DNA of 30,315 nt from NCBI GenBank assembly GCA_036940085.1, contig JALLBK010000281.1, positions 1 to 30,315 of the forward strand, written 5' to 3'. This DNA is from Discostella pseudostelligera. Lineage: Eukaryota > Bacillariophyta > Thalassiosirophyceae > Thalassiosirales > Thalassiosiraceae. This document shows, in pieces, positions 1 through 10,771 of the stretch (position 1 is its first letter; the number at the start of each line of letters is the position of its first letter). Under the pieces are notes generated by a model. The model was not told the DNA's origin. It made no database searches and saw only the letters and a list, made by a program, of their open reading frames with translations. The position numbers and the translations under genes were made by a program.

Positions 1-189
1 AGGAAGGCGGAGAGGCACCACGTTAGGGCGGCGGCCGACCATCGAGGTCGGGAGAACGGTGCCGACATTGCCAAGGTCATAGAGCTGGATGTCGGGTTGA
101 GGGTGGCGGTGGGCGGTGGCCTGCGAGTGGCAGTGATAAGTAGGTGATATGGTAGGCAGTGATGTACGAAGCGAAGCCTTGATGAGCAT
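1..189 (-). CDS. N-terminal fragment of an unidentified gene, cut by the window edge
   Basis: An open frame runs on the minus strand from an ATG at 189-187 to the left edge without a stop, about 63 codons. A TAG lies in the same frame shortly upstream of the ATG, which supports this as the start. The first twenty or so residues are rich in Ser, Thr, Lys and Arg and lack acidic residues, as in a mitochondrial presequence, although no cleavage site can be proved. The visible part then reads PDIQLYDLGNVGTVLPTSMV followed by basic and hydrophobic residues. I do not recognise the family. The gene is divergent from the serpin, and the 337-bp gap between the two starts holds one TTGGCGGG-type element. 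It could still be a chance open frame, because only a short piece is visible. Confidence 0.45.
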   Translation of the reverse strand, partial: MLIKASLRTSLPTISPTYHCHSQATAHRHPQPDIQLYDLGNVGTVLPTSMVGRRPNVVPLRLP

Positions 190-526
190 GAAATGGTTGG
201 CGATTATTTCTTCTCTACGGTACTACTTCCCCACGAACCTCTACTGAGTAGATATCGCCAACTGCCCGCCAACAGAGATCTTTCCATCCTTTTCCAACTA
301 GATATCTACTCTAGTGTACCACACTCAGCTTCGCATTTTTTTCGCTTCACCAAGCTTCACCACTACCCTTTCGCATGCTTCCGATACGTAAACCGAACCC
401 CCTTTGGAACGACCAGTTCCCACAGTCAGCATTCCATCCTCCTATTCCTCCTGCCTCAGTTCTCAGTTATTACTTAGTTGATCTCATCAACACAAATATT
501 GAACTGAGCACCAGCAACAAAATAAT
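190..526. promoter_or_regulatory. Divergent intergenic region between the edge gene and the serpin
   Basis: This gap separates two divergent starts and should hold both promoters. It contains a CCCGCCAA element at 265-272 and no clear TATA box. A 94-codon plus-strand open frame (193-477) lies here, but its composition is not protein-like and I do not call it. Confidence 0.4.
265..272 (-). promoter_or_regulatory. E2F-like core CCCGCCAA, copy 1
   Basis: The reverse complement is TTGGCGGG, the core seen in five other intergenic sites of the window. It lies 76 bp from the start of the minus-strand edge gene and 255 bp upstream of the serpin start. The flank here (tgCCCGCCAAc) is the least E2F-like of the set. 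Function is inferred from position and recurrence only. Confidence 0.35.
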
Positions 527-2350
527 ATGATTGACGCAACAATGTCAATGTCAATGATTCACCATCGTCGGCAGTGGGCCCTCATCGCTCTACTCCTTGT
601 CATCTCTGCGACCCATACGGCAGCCCAAGTAGTGGATCCATCGAAGCAACAGCAGTTTGCAGATAATCTCACATCGATACTCTACGCAAACGAAAATGAA
701 TTTTCCTCCGCGCTGGGAGTTTCCATGGCCTTCTCACTCATTTGGCCTGGTTGTACTGGCGATGCAATTGAAGAAGTCCGTCAAACGTTGGGATACCCCG
801 AGGATGGTTCCAATCTGATGCTTGTTTGGGAGGAGACCACACAAAGTATGTTGGCGGGTGCCAATGGCGAATGCTTGTATGATTTTGGCAGTGGTTGCGA
901 ATCCTATGCGCCTCTATTGCAAATTGCCAACAGTATTTGGTACGATGATGGAGATGTATTAAATACAACCTACGAATCCGTTGTGGGTGACTACGCTATG
1001 CAAACTGACTTTGAAGCCGAGGACTCTCCAGTAATTGTGAACCAGTGGGTTAAGAATTCAACAAACGGATTGATTGATTCGATAGTTGAGGAAGGCCAAC
1101 CGTTATTTCCTCCGCTTGTTCTTATTGCAATCAATTCAATCTATCTCAAGGCGAGTTGGACGGACCCATTTGAAAAGTCATTGACAAATTTGGATTCTTT
1201 CTACGGCTCTGCTTCGAGAACTACCGAAGTGTCAAAAGCACATTTCATGCATACAGTAGAGTATTTTGCATATTCCCACGATGCATTGTCGGGGTATCAA
1301 GTGATTAATTTGCCGCTTGCCGACTCACCGCTCTCCATGATATTTGTCTTACCAATGACTGATGGTGGTTCCAAAGTTGTCACGTCTACTGATCTTATTT
1401 CAGTTGTGAAGAGTCTGCCATCTACTCGAGTGGCATTGGCATTGCCAAAGTTCAAGTTCGAATCCACCTACGATGACGGATTGAAGGATGCGCTCATGCA
1501 ACTCGGTATTGTGTCTCCATTCACTGAGGGATCTGGAGCTCTTTGTGGAATATTTGATGAAGGTAGCTACGATTGCACAAATCTCATCATTGATAAGATC
1601 GTCCAAAAGACGGTCATCGATGTCAATGAAGAAGGTGTCGAGGCAGCTGCAGTCACTGCAGTCATGGTTGGCTTAACTTCTGTACCCGTTGACACTCCAA
1701 CTTTGATGATGCTTGACCATCCGTTCCAATTCTTCATCTACAACAGCGACGAAAATCTAATGCTGTTTGAGGGTCGTTTGGGTTTGCCGGAGGTGCCAGA
1801 AACTGATCCTGATGTTTCGCTACTGGATGCAGTACATTCTGACAGCGACTTTTGGTTGATTACATTTGGTGTCGAACCAGTCGATCCATCGCCCCCTCCA
1901 AACACGGGTACTACTACCACAGCCGCCACCAGCAGTGCAACTGCGACAACTATTGATGTCGAAAGCCAGCCGTCTTCGTCGACATCATCCACGCCGTCGA
2001 ACACGAACATTGCTACCACCGCCACCAGCAGTACAGCTGCAACAACTATTGGTGTAGAAGGTCAGCCATCGTCGTCGACAACATCCACGCAGTCATCCGA
2101 ATCGACTTCTAGTGGTATCGCTACAACTGAGGTGGTAGAAAGTGTTCCAACCCAGTCAACTTCAACGCCATCATCATCGCCTTCTTCTAACAGTACTGGT
2201 GCAACTACCCAGTCAACTTCGTCAACGACATCAAAGGGATCGTCAGCCCAGCCCATCGAAACTTCCGGAAGTGATACGATTGCCCAATTGAGTTTGTCTG
2301 TGTTGATTTGCATTACTTGCTTTGTGTATGGAATGATAATTGTGTGGTAG
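527..2350 (+). CDS. Secreted, C-terminally anchored serpin (serine protease inhibitor family)
   Basis: The 607-residue product begins with a signal peptide (hydrophobic core about residues 16-32, likely cleavage near TAA/QVV). A full serpin fold covers about residues 36-425. The hinge of the reactive centre loop is seen at 368-379 as EEGVEAAAVTAV, close to the inhibitory consensus with small residues at P12-P9, so it is probably an inhibitor rather than a non-inhibitory serpin. Counting 17 residues from the hinge Glu puts P1 near Thr384 (or Leu383), followed by Ser385, which would suit an elastase- or chymotrypsin-like protease. The conserved HPF segment follows the loop. After the fold comes a Ser/Thr-rich stalk (about 455-585), then a C-terminal hydrophobic segment of about 18 residues with almost nothing after it. 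That pattern fits a GPI signal or a single membrane anchor. An upstream ATG run (MIDATMSMSM) leaves the exact start open by up to ten residues. No intron is needed. Confidence 0.9.
   Translation: MIDATMSMSMIHHRRQWALIALLLVISATHTAAQVVDPSKQQQFADNLTSILYANENEFSSALGVSMAFSLIWPGCTGDAIEEVRQTLGYPEDGSNLMLVWEETTQSMLAGANGECLYDFGSGCESYAPLLQIANSIWYDDGDVLNTTYESVVGDYAMQTDFEAEDSPVIVNQWVKNSTNGLIDSIVEEGQPLFPPLVLIAINSIYLKASWTDPFEKSLTNLDSFYGSASRTTEVSKAHFMHTVEYFAYSHDALSGYQVINLPLADSPLSMIFVLPMTDGGSKVVTSTDLISVVKSLPSTRVALALPKFKFESTYDDGLKDALMQLGIVSPFTEGSGALCGIFDEGSYDCTNLIIDKIVQKTVIDVNEEGVEAAAVTAVMVGLTSVPVDTPTLMMLDHPFQFFIYNSDENLMLFEGRLGLPEVPETDPDVSLLDAVHSDSDFWLITFGVEPVDPSPPPNTGTTTTAATSSATATTIDVESQPSSSTSSTPSNTNIATTATSSTAATTIGVEGQPSSSTTSTQSSESTSSGIATTEVVESVPTQSTSTPSSSPSSNSTGATTQSTSSTTSKGSSAQPIETSGSDTIAQLSLSVLICITCFVYGMIIVW
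2180..2235 (+). repeat. Duplicated segment A, inside the serpin stalk
   Basis: These 56 bases encode part of the Ser/Thr-rich stalk of the serpin. An exact copy (A') lies outside the gene at 2425-2480, sandwiched between two copies of another repeat. Confidence 0.9.
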
Positions 2351-2367
2351 TTGTGCGATATGTGGAG

Positions 2368-2535
2368 AATCAACTATTTGGTACACTCAATGATAGTATT
2401 CGTGAGCAATAGTGAATATAACTTCCTTCTTCTAACAGTACTGGTGCAACTACCCAGTCAACTTCGTCAACGACATCAAATCAACTATTTGGTACACTCA
2501 ATGATAGTATTCGTGAGCAATAGTGAATATAACTT
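2368..2535 (+). repeat. B-A'-B' duplication in the 3' flank of the serpin
   Basis: Segment B (57 bp) at 2368-2424 is repeated exactly at 2479-2535. Between the two lies A' (2425-2480), an exact 56-bp copy of serpin coding bases 2180-2235. The order is A (coding), 132 bp of unique sequence with the stop codon, B, A', B'. A and B have thus been duplicated in the same order, with the 132 bp between them missing from the second copy. The copies are identical, so the event is recent. Confidence 0.9.
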
Positions 2536-3691
2536 TCCTCGTTTCTCGTTTCGATACAACACGATTCCGAATAATGCTTTGTTCACGAATAACACTGGTC
2601 AGCCTTTCCTACCACGCCATCACCACCCTCATTATCACTATCAAATACCCCTTTTTTGTCTTGTAGATTGTGGCATGCTGTAATTGTTGTTGTTTGTACG
2701 CTTTATCCATGTCCAACTGCTGCTGATTGTAGCATTTTTCTCAGGCACATATCACTGCTGGTTGGTATACTATTTATCTCTGGAAAACCGAAAATGCCAC
2801 AACTCTCATCCTATCTCTGTGATGATAAAAAATTGTCGTGGTTTCCTTGCATGTCTGTTAGGTCGTCGGTCGTCATTCGTCCTACAGTTACAATGTTTCT
2901 CTCTGGAAGGATGGATGGAATGGTGGCTTACGAGTTGTTGCCATTTTGTTAGTGTGGACCTATTGTTGGAGGAGGTATCGGTGCATTCCAGCGTCGTCGT
3001 GCCACGTCTCTCGTCATTCGTCATCGTGAGAAGCGAGATAGAGAAATGACTGTGATATCGTAATGATTCACCACTCGCCTCTCGTCTCCCATCAAAAACT
3101 AAATGAGCATGGACTACCGACATCGTCAAATACCTCTCTACCTCTCTCTCGAGCAGTGCCGACAAACGCGCCCGTGGATTTGCGTCTTGACCGTCATGGT
3201 CATGGTCGGCCGCCATCGTCATGATTTCTCTTCACTGCTACTTGTTGCTTGTTGCTTGTTGGTGTTGTGGTTGTTGTTGTTGGTTTCGTTTGTTGTGCGT
3301 GCGCTAGCTAGCTAACGGCGGCGTTGGTCTTTGGTCTTCCCGCCAATTTTCAGATCAGTACTGATTCCATCGTAAGAATTTAAAATTATTAACATTCGAA
3401 TTTAGTTACGTAGGAGTTTGTATGTGAACATAATATTATTGTTCCTCTGTACAATATTTTGGATTTGGTTCAATTCAAGCGACAAAGAGAATATTGGCGA
3501 TATTGCTACTGGGGGAAGCCACAAAAAGCGGCAGTCATTGTGAGAGCAATTCTTGGCACCAGTAGGTGGCGATGAACGCGGTAAATGTCACATGGCACAA
3601 AACACAAAAATTCTTCCAATTCCATCGAAGTGAATTAATTGTAATTGACCACCGCTTCAGTCTCAGCTCCCCTCCAGTACATAGCACCATC
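2536..3691. other. Intergenic region upstream of ATG3
   Basis: About 1.15 kb without a convincing gene. Overlapping open frames of 98-138 codons exist on both strands (2656-3049 plus, 2806-3222 minus) but they contradict each other and none shows a domain. A TTG-rich simple-sequence stretch lies at about 3238-3298, and a GCTA-type palindrome at about 3301-3314. An E2F-like element lies at 3337-3346. The bases 3347-3560 are AT-rich and probably hold the ATG3 promoter and 5' untranslated region. Confidence 0.5.
3337..3346 (-). promoter_or_regulatory. E2F-like element TTCCCGCCAA, copy 2
   Basis: The reverse complement TTGGCGGGAA matches the extended form of the element shared by several intergenic regions here. 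It lies about 350 bp upstream of the preferred ATG3 start. Confidence 0.4.
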
Positions 3692-4858
3692 ATGCCCTCC
3701 CTCCTATCCAACCTCAAATCTGCCCGCGAGTGGGCCACACCCACCCTTAAATCCAGTGCCTTCTTATCTCGCGGTGTCTTAACTCCCGAAGAATTTGTCA
3801 TCGCCGGTGATGAATTTGTGTACAAATGCCCCACCTGGAGTTGGGAGACTTGTGATGACCCTACGAAATTAAAGAAATACTTACCGCCGAATAAACAATT
3901 TCTAATGACACGGAATGTACCATGTTGTGCTCGAGTTAGTTCTATGGAGAATGTGGTTTTGGATGTCGATGGTGTTGTTGGAGGGGGAGGAGGAGGGGGC
4001 AGTGATGGTGATGACGATGATTGGCTAGTGTCACGAATATTAACTGTCGAAGAGCAGCGCAAGCGTGACGAGGATGCGCTTGTACAAGAATTTGATATTT
4101 TGGATGATGAGGGTGAGCTTATGGCGTCGTCATCGTCAAAAGTGGGCAATGGAATTGAGGACGCAGCCGTCAAGAAAATGGGACAATTGTCAATTGCCGG
4201 AAATTGCGGAATAGCAGCAGCATCACCAACTGAGGGAGGGGACGGTATCGAAGAGGACAACGACGACGAATATGCCGACATGGCTGATTTTGAGGATGAT
4301 AATGTCATGGAAGATGAGGCTGCTGCCGTTGCATCGTCTTCTTCTGCTATCAATAACGTTAGCTCGGCCAACAATTTCCCATCTGCATCCAACAACAATA
4401 CCAGCAGCAGCAGCAACAACAGCAACATTATCAACGTGCGATCCTACAATGTTTCAATAACCTATGACAAATACTATCAAACTCCACGCGTTTGGCTATC
4501 CGGCTATGCTGACGATGGGACCAATCGTCCATTAACTGGTCAAGAAATGATGGAAGATGTTATATCTGACTATGCTCATCGGACAGTGACTATGGAATAT
4601 CATCCCCATTTGACCGGTATGCAACATGCGAGTATTCATCCCTGTCAGCATGGTGCAGTGATGAAGACGATTATTAAGAATTTAATGAAGGACTGTGACA
4701 ACGACAACACCACCACCAACAGCAAGAGCAAAACCAAGGATGCAAAGGGACCATCCGTGGAAATGTACTTGTTCATTTTCTTGAAATTTGTGAGTTCAAT
4801 GATACCCACCATCAGTTATGATTTTACAGTGGATGTTTCAGCATCGACGAGTAAATGA
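3692..4858 (+). CDS. ATG3: Autophagy-related protein 3 (E2-like Atg8-PE conjugating enzyme)
   Basis: ATG3 accepts Atg8 from ATG7 as a thioester and transfers it to phosphatidylethanolamine on the growing autophagosome membrane. I chose the ATG at 3692 (388 residues), because the protein then starts with the amphipathic helix and conserved block typical of the family: residues 1-34, ending LTPEEF. An in-frame ATG at 3566 would add 42 residues unlike the family. After the N-terminal lobe (PTWSWE, then PPNKQFL and VPCCAR) comes an acidic, Ser/Asn-rich insert of about 150-160 residues in place of the usual flexible region, which explains the extra length over the usual 310-330. The E2 core resumes with YDKYYQTPRVWLSGY. 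The catalytic motif IHPCQH places the active Cys at residue 318. The C-terminus has YLFIFLKFVSSMIPTISYDF. The handle loop is short and lacks a yeast-like WxxL Atg8-binding motif, as in plant ATG3. The gene is intronless and ends in TGA. Confidence 0.95.
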   Translation: MPSLLSNLKSAREWATPTLKSSAFLSRGVLTPEEFVIAGDEFVYKCPTWSWETCDDPTKLKKYLPPNKQFLMTRNVPCCARVSSMENVVLDVDGVVGGGGGGGSDGDDDDWLVSRILTVEEQRKRDEDALVQEFDILDDEGELMASSSSKVGNGIEDAAVKKMGQLSIAGNCGIAAASPTEGGDGIEEDNDDEYADMADFEDDNVMEDEAAAVASSSSAINNVSSANNFPSASNNNTSSSSNNSNIINVRSYNVSITYDKYYQTPRVWLSGYADDGTNRPLTGQEMMEDVISDYAHRTVTMEYHPHLTGMQHASIHPCQHGAVMKTIIKNLMKDCDNDNTTTNSKSKTKDAKGPSVEMYLFIFLKFVSSMIPTISYDFTVDVSASTSK

Positions 4859-5085
4859 AGAAACGATGTTCAGCGCCGTGTGTGTATAGTGTAGAGAGAT
4901 TGGGTGATAGACGTTTGGATGTCTGTTTGAGTGCATGTGAATGTTGCGCAGATGAATGTGTTATTCGAAGGATTTGTAACACCAGGTTCCTATGTATCTG
5001 TTGCGCTTATTAGTGATGTGCCGGTGGAGGTGCTGTGTCATTCACTAGACTGTGTGGTACGAAGCAATGGGTTCGGTTATAATTG
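4859..5085. other. Convergent intergenic gap between ATG3 and the TPR gene
   Basis: The two genes converge on this 227-bp gap, which should hold both 3' ends. No further feature was found. Confidence 0.5.
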
Positions 5086-8000
5086 TTAATGGATTCCTTT
5101 ACGTGCCGATCCTCCCAACCCGGAATCCTGTCTTGTTGCAAAATCGCCTACACTTCTCCAACTTAGATCGATACTATTCCAGCTTGAATCAACAAAAGAA
5201 ATTGTCTTTTGCCGTTCTCGAAGTTTGAACAGCTTGGGATGATCCTCGGGGTAGTTTAATTGTTGATAGATGTTCATTGCTGACGTCCAATTGATTTGAG
5301 CCTTCGATTTTTCGCCAGCTTCCTTTTGTAAATCACCCAACATTGTTAGAGCCTTGGCCATTTCTCCATCGGGGTCATCAACCTCCGTAGCTCGTATCCT
5401 TGTGTACTCTTCTAACATATCTTTGGCTTCAGTGAACTTGTTCTGCTTCGAATAGAGTGAACCGAATTTGAATAGAATCCGTGCCACAGATGTGTGATTA
5501 GGACCATGTAGATGCGTTTGCACTCGAAGAGCTTCTTCGTAAGAGACTGTGGCCTCTTCGAGTCTACCTAGACTAACAAGGATATTTCCGACTTGAACCC
5601 ACGCATCTGCGACTCTTGCATCATTGCAACCAAACTGAGCTTGCCGAACAGTAAGGATTTCTACATGCATCTCTAGGTAGGAGTCAAACTCCTTCCTCCT
5701 CTTGTATACGCTTGCCATGTTCTGTAGGGTCGTGACGATCTTTGATTTGTTACCAATAGCACGCCTTATTTCAAGAGATCTCATCAGTGGGTCCAACGCC
5801 TCGTCGCCTGAGAAATTTCCCATTCTCAAGTGCAAAAACCCAATTGTATTCAATGTATCCCCAACCTCTGCGTGTTGATGACCCAACGTCTCTTGCCGGA
5901 TTGTCAATGCGCGGTTGAGACAACTGGATGCATCCACGAAATCTCCATGGAAAAGCAGAGCAACTCCTTTACTGTACTCTACCTGTGCTACGTTTGGGCT
6001 AATTTCACCGAAGATTAGCGTCCTAACCCGGATTGCTTCATCAAAACAAAACGTCGCCTGCTGAATTTGATTTATCTCATGCAAAAACTCCCCAAAGCGC
6101 AGGAATATCGATGCGACCAACTCATGATCTTTCCCATGAAGGTCGATGGCGCATTCTAATGCTTGCTCAAAGTTCTTCTCCGCTGCTTCATACGCTTGCA
6201 GCGATTTCCATAGGTTCGCGCTGGGTAAGAGAACTGTGCTCAACTTTTCACTACTGGTCAACTTCACCTTCCATATTCTATCGGACTCAGTCAAACAATC
6301 AATCGCAAGATCAGTATTGTCTGTATTGTAGTGGACGGTAGCAATTTCATAAAGAGTATTTGCCACATCTACGTGATCGCCAAGAAGTCTTCTTCTCCGC
6401 AAAAGGCATTTCTGAAAGTTGCTGAGTGCGGATGCGTAATCGCTTATTGTCGAATAAATACAACCGATATCAAACTGAGAAAGATAAAAGGGAAGGAGCA
6501 ATATGAGAGACGTGACATCGAACGTTCATAGATGCACAACAAATAATAGTTACTCACAAGGATACTCGCAACTTTTTCATGATTGTCACCGAACAGTGTT
6601 TCAAACATTGTAAGCGCTTGAAAATAGAACGAGAGTGCACTGTCTAGTCTTCCATTTAACTTGGCAACTATCCCCTCAGCGTAACAAATCTCGGCATTAT
6701 CTTGAAGATTTCGTTGCTTATCCAGCTTTTGGAGCCGCACAAACTCCTCGAAACAAGTGATGGCCTCCACTGGTTCGGATTGCTCCAGGTAGACATGAGC
6801 CATTTGATAGAAGATGCATGCAAGTCCAGGATCATTCTCCCCCAAGGCGGCAAGTTTCCAATTCAGTGATTCACTGAACGATTTCATTGCATCAGTCAAG
6901 TGATAGTCACAAAATTGGGCGCATCCTCTTCCATAGAATGCATTAGCAACTTCCACAGCGTTAACAGAATCGTTCGTGTACCCGATACCCAATACCTGTA
7001 AAAGGAATATCACATGCAAGGTTAGAGACAATGTTCATATGTTATTCAAAATCGATGGCTTGCCAATGCTCTTACTTCGCTGAAACATTCCAGGGCCTTC
7101 TCTATTTCCCCTTGACAAAGATGAATATTTCCAATTCGCAGCATTGGGTGTATCACTGAGCCACTTTCGACGTTTGGATGAGATTCTCTAATCTGCTTGA
7201 CTTTGTGAAATATCTCTAACGCTGCGGTAGATAGGAGGGCGATCGGTCAAATGATTAATGCCTGCATTCAACATCGGAATGACGAATGGAAAACACTCTC
7301 TTACCTTTATCGTAGTTGCAAAGCCTATCATGGCAGCTCGCAATTTTGTACAATGCCTCGGCAACTTCGAGACTTCGATCAGTGTTCGATCGCAGCAATC
7401 TGATTCGCAAGCAATCGGCAAATCTTGATATTGCGAGTTCGTACTTTCCTGAGTTGTAGTAGCATGTACCGAGGTCGGCGCAAACAGATGCAACGGACTC
7501 ATGATCTGAATAAGAGGAAGAAGCGAGCTATTAGGAATACATGTCAAAAGAGAAAAAAATCATCAAACGCAAATAAAGCAATGATGAGAATTAAGGATGC
7601 GTACCTTCTCCTAACAACATCTTTCTCAATGTGAGCTCTTTCGCAAACCAAACCGATGCCGAGAGTGAATGACCTCTACTCTCATTCAAGACGCCAAGGG
7701 CACGGACAATAAATGCCGACTGTATATGTTCCGACTCAAACTCCTTTTCACATATCCGAAGTGCTTCCTTGAGATGGGATTCCGAGGAGGAAGCAGTGGA
7801 ATTCGTCTTCAATTCCTGCGATGCAATTGTCACACCGAGGCTGTAATGGGTCCGAGCCACAAGGAACGAATCACCCAGTAGTACTTTGCGTATCCCCAGA
7901 GCTAAATCGAAGCAATTGGCGGATTTGTCATACACCTCTAATACACTATGGAGGCTTCCCATTTCAAACATTACCGTCGCCAACTTGAGGCTCATCGGTT

Positions 8001-8895
8001 GACTACTACTTCCACTCTGGAAACCAACTATCGCCTTCTGGAAACAGTCAAGCGCCATATTCGCTTCTCCCAGCATGCTAAACAACATTCCTTCCGTGCT
8101 CAGTATGTTCATCCTGCCAACTCCACCCACTGCGGCCGCTGCTGCTGGGACTGCTGAGGAATTGTTGTTGTTGCTGTTGTTGATACCACGCTTGAAAAGT
8201 TGTAGTGCCTTGGTAAAGTAATCCGACGCTTCTAATAATCGTTCCATCTCCACCAAGACAGATCCAATAGTGCACAATATGGAGGGTAACACTGGATTCG
8301 TCGCGGCGACAGGAGAAGCAGGATCACTTTTCGTTTCTCCGAGTACATCCTCCCACAAGTCCAAAGACGTTTGGTAGGCATCGAGAGCACTTCCCAATTC
8401 TCCCTTGCATTGTCGAACAAAGCCTAGGCCCATGTATGCTTTGGCGGCTAGAACTTGATCATCATCACCTTCCATAGACGTTGCTACTGCTCGGTTGTTG
8501 TCGGAGGAGGTAAGATCATCACCAAAGAAATCAAAATGACCAAACTTCACAGCCTTCGCATACGCATTCCATGCAAAATCAAAATCCTCCCTACCCTTTT
8601 TGGTAGTATCGCAGGGATGCAAGGTATCAATCCCATCCGAACTATAGTAAGTATTCATGCTCTTGGTGGAATATTCAAGATGTAAGGCAACATTTCCTAG
8701 ACCAGATGCTCGAAAGGAGTCTCTCACAGTACCACCAGCAGTAGCAGCAGTACCGAGATCATCAATGCCTAGACTTTTATCGTCACTTTTATCACTGGAC
8801 GATTGACGTTTGTGATTAGAGAATGAAGATATGCGACGGTGGTGGTTACGAAGGGAAGTAGTATTGGTATGTATGCTGCTGCTGCTGCTGCTGAG

Positions 8896-8954
<59 letters not shown>

Positions 8955-10220
8955 GGTGGCAGTAAGAGGATGCTCAACGACGTGTTTATCAGTATTGATT
9001 TCCACCATCGATGCCTTTGCATCCAAAGAAGACGGAGTGGCTGTAGTTGTTGCAGCTGTGGTGGTGGCGGTGGTCTTTGACGAGGAGGAAGGAGGCTGAT
9101 GGTGCTTTGTAAATGAAGACAAAGAGTTCTTCAAGACACGAGAGACTGGTGAGGCAAGTGAGTCCAACGATGATACTGAACTACTACCATCTTCGTCATC
9201 CTCCTCCTCATTATTATCATGAATATCCGCGGAAGAATTGCAAGGTTGTTCGGATGGGCTTCCCCGATGACTACTGCTGGGTAATGATCTCCCCTCCCCC
9301 TTCTTTTCCTCATGAGGCAGTAGTATTTGCTCCTGTTGATGATGTTGTTGCCGTGGTGACGAAGTATCTGATGATGACACAACATGTTGATCCATCCGGT
9401 GGTTGGACGAGGATGAATAATTAGACATGTCTTTTCTCTCATTCGAATGTTGTTGTTGGGGTGATCGCCTCATAAAAGATCTGTCAATCATGACAGATGG
9501 AGGTGAATGCATGGAACGACCTTCCCCCCCACCTACTGGCGAACCAGAAGAAGGAGGAGCAGAAGAACCGCCGCCACCCAGACATCTCACTCTCTGACGA
9601 CTTCCGGTACCAGCAGCAGCAGCAGCAGTAGTAGCACCCGGTAGAAAGTCATTACCCGAAGTGGACGACGTAGAGGAGGAATGTTTAGCAATCACCAAAC
9701 TCGTCCTCGATCCCAGTGATGACACTGGACTTGGCCATTCCATCACCCCGCCGCCCCATTCATAGTCATCATTGTCGTCGATGTCCCGGCAATTGTTATT
9801 GTTGTTATTAAGTGATGTTGTGGGTATTGGGTTGTCTGCCGCCGGTGAGGAAAGGGAGGATAGTCGTCTCTGAAAAGATTCACGAAGAGATGCCGCCTGG
9901 AAATTGTTCACGAGGCTAGGGCGGAGTAGTTCCATGCTGGCTGCTGCTGCTGGTGGCGGTGGCGTAGGTGTCGTTGCACGGAGGCCACTAATGCTTCGTT
10001 GCTGCTGCTGCTGCTGCTGCTGCTGTTGATTATGATGATTATGATTCATACCGTCGTGTTGGTGTTGGCGGCGTCGATGCCAATGCTCCCAAATAATATC
10101 TGTATTAGTTGTTGGCGAATCATCACCATGACCATGACGATGATCAATTTCTCCTCCAACTCCAGCGCCCATCTTCCCATCTTTTATCCGTTGTCTTCGT
10201 TTATCAAACCAGGGCATCAT
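5086..10220 (-). CDS. Large kinesin-light-chain-like TPR repeat protein with disordered N-terminus
   Basis: Exons on the minus strand, 5' to 3': 10220-7605, 7505-7305, 7221-7076, 6995-6558, 6474-5086. The four introns (7506-7604, 7222-7304, 6996-7075, 6475-6557; 80-99 bp) are GT...AG with phases that join the repeats exactly. The C-terminal 1,098 residues are nearly all tetratricopeptide repeats of the 42-residue kinesin-light-chain type, roughly twenty units, with spacers such as LGEDHESVASV and GDNHEKVAS. Such arrays are binding scaffolds; no catalytic domain is visible and the partner is unknown. The N-terminal 480 residues (from 10220) are low-complexity Ser/Asn/Gln/Pro-rich sequence. This part and the TPR part are in different frames. 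Both stay open across 8769-8985, so the change must fall in the CAC/CAA/CAG repeat at about 8874-8959. That implies a one- or two-base length change in the repeat (assembly error or real lesion) or a missed splice. If the N-terminus is separate, the TPR gene could start at the ATG near 8658. Confidence 0.8.
8874..8959 (-). repeat. Compound trinucleotide repeat (CAC)n(CAA)n(CAG)n inside the TPR gene
   Basis: Read on the minus strand the tract runs from about seven CAC/ACC units through about fifteen CAA units to about six CAG units. It encodes poly-Thr/Asn in the upstream frame and poly-His/Gln/Ser in the downstream frame. The downstream frame has a TGA just before the tract, and the upstream frame has a stop at 8769 just after it. 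Confidence 0.85.
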
Positions 10221-10771
10221 CGTGCCTATATGCCGATGCGGATAGGATACAATTAGTATTACAATCTATTATAATTAGTTGTCCGTCGTTGTCACCGATT
10301 ACTTCTCATTGATACTACAGCTACTGCACAGTCTACTGCTCGATGCTATCGTCGACGTTGCTCATGGATTGATTGGTAAGAAGAATGTCTCATTCACACT
10401 GCTCTGCTGTTTTGGCTTGAAGCTCGCTTGTCGTATCATGGGTGCTCGATACTGCATTAATTTTGGGTTCAACCATCATTGTTGTCGTTGTCGCTGTGAT
10501 GTTTTGCCGATTTGGAATGCCCAACAAATTCTGCATAGGACAGCATACTTGAATTTCCCCATTGTGACCGGTACGAGATTGGTGTTAAGTAGTGGTTCAA
10601 TGACCCAATGGTCATCGGTTGTCTCATTAGTTTGAGTCTAAAATGACTAAGGGCTGTTCCGATTCATGCTGAAGACAAAATTTACTGGGACTCCGTGAAG
10701 AAAGAGGAAGAAAGTTCGGATTGATTTCAAAAAATTGAGAAGCGCGCCAGTCGCCAATCTCCTCGCCATAA

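Noticed and set aside
851..858. TTGGCGGG inside the serpin coding region
   Set aside because: It lies in coding sequence and lacks the extended E2F flanks; about one chance match is expected in the window.
2656..3222. Overlapping open frames of 98-138 codons on both strands between the serpin and ATG3
   Set aside because: They overlap in conflicting frames, have no signal, domain or intron structure, and the sequence is low in coding character.
3535..4434. 299-codon minus-strand frame opposite ATG3
   Set aside because: It is the antisense shadow of the acidic and Ser/Asn-rich insert of ATG3, giving poly-Leu and Ser runs.
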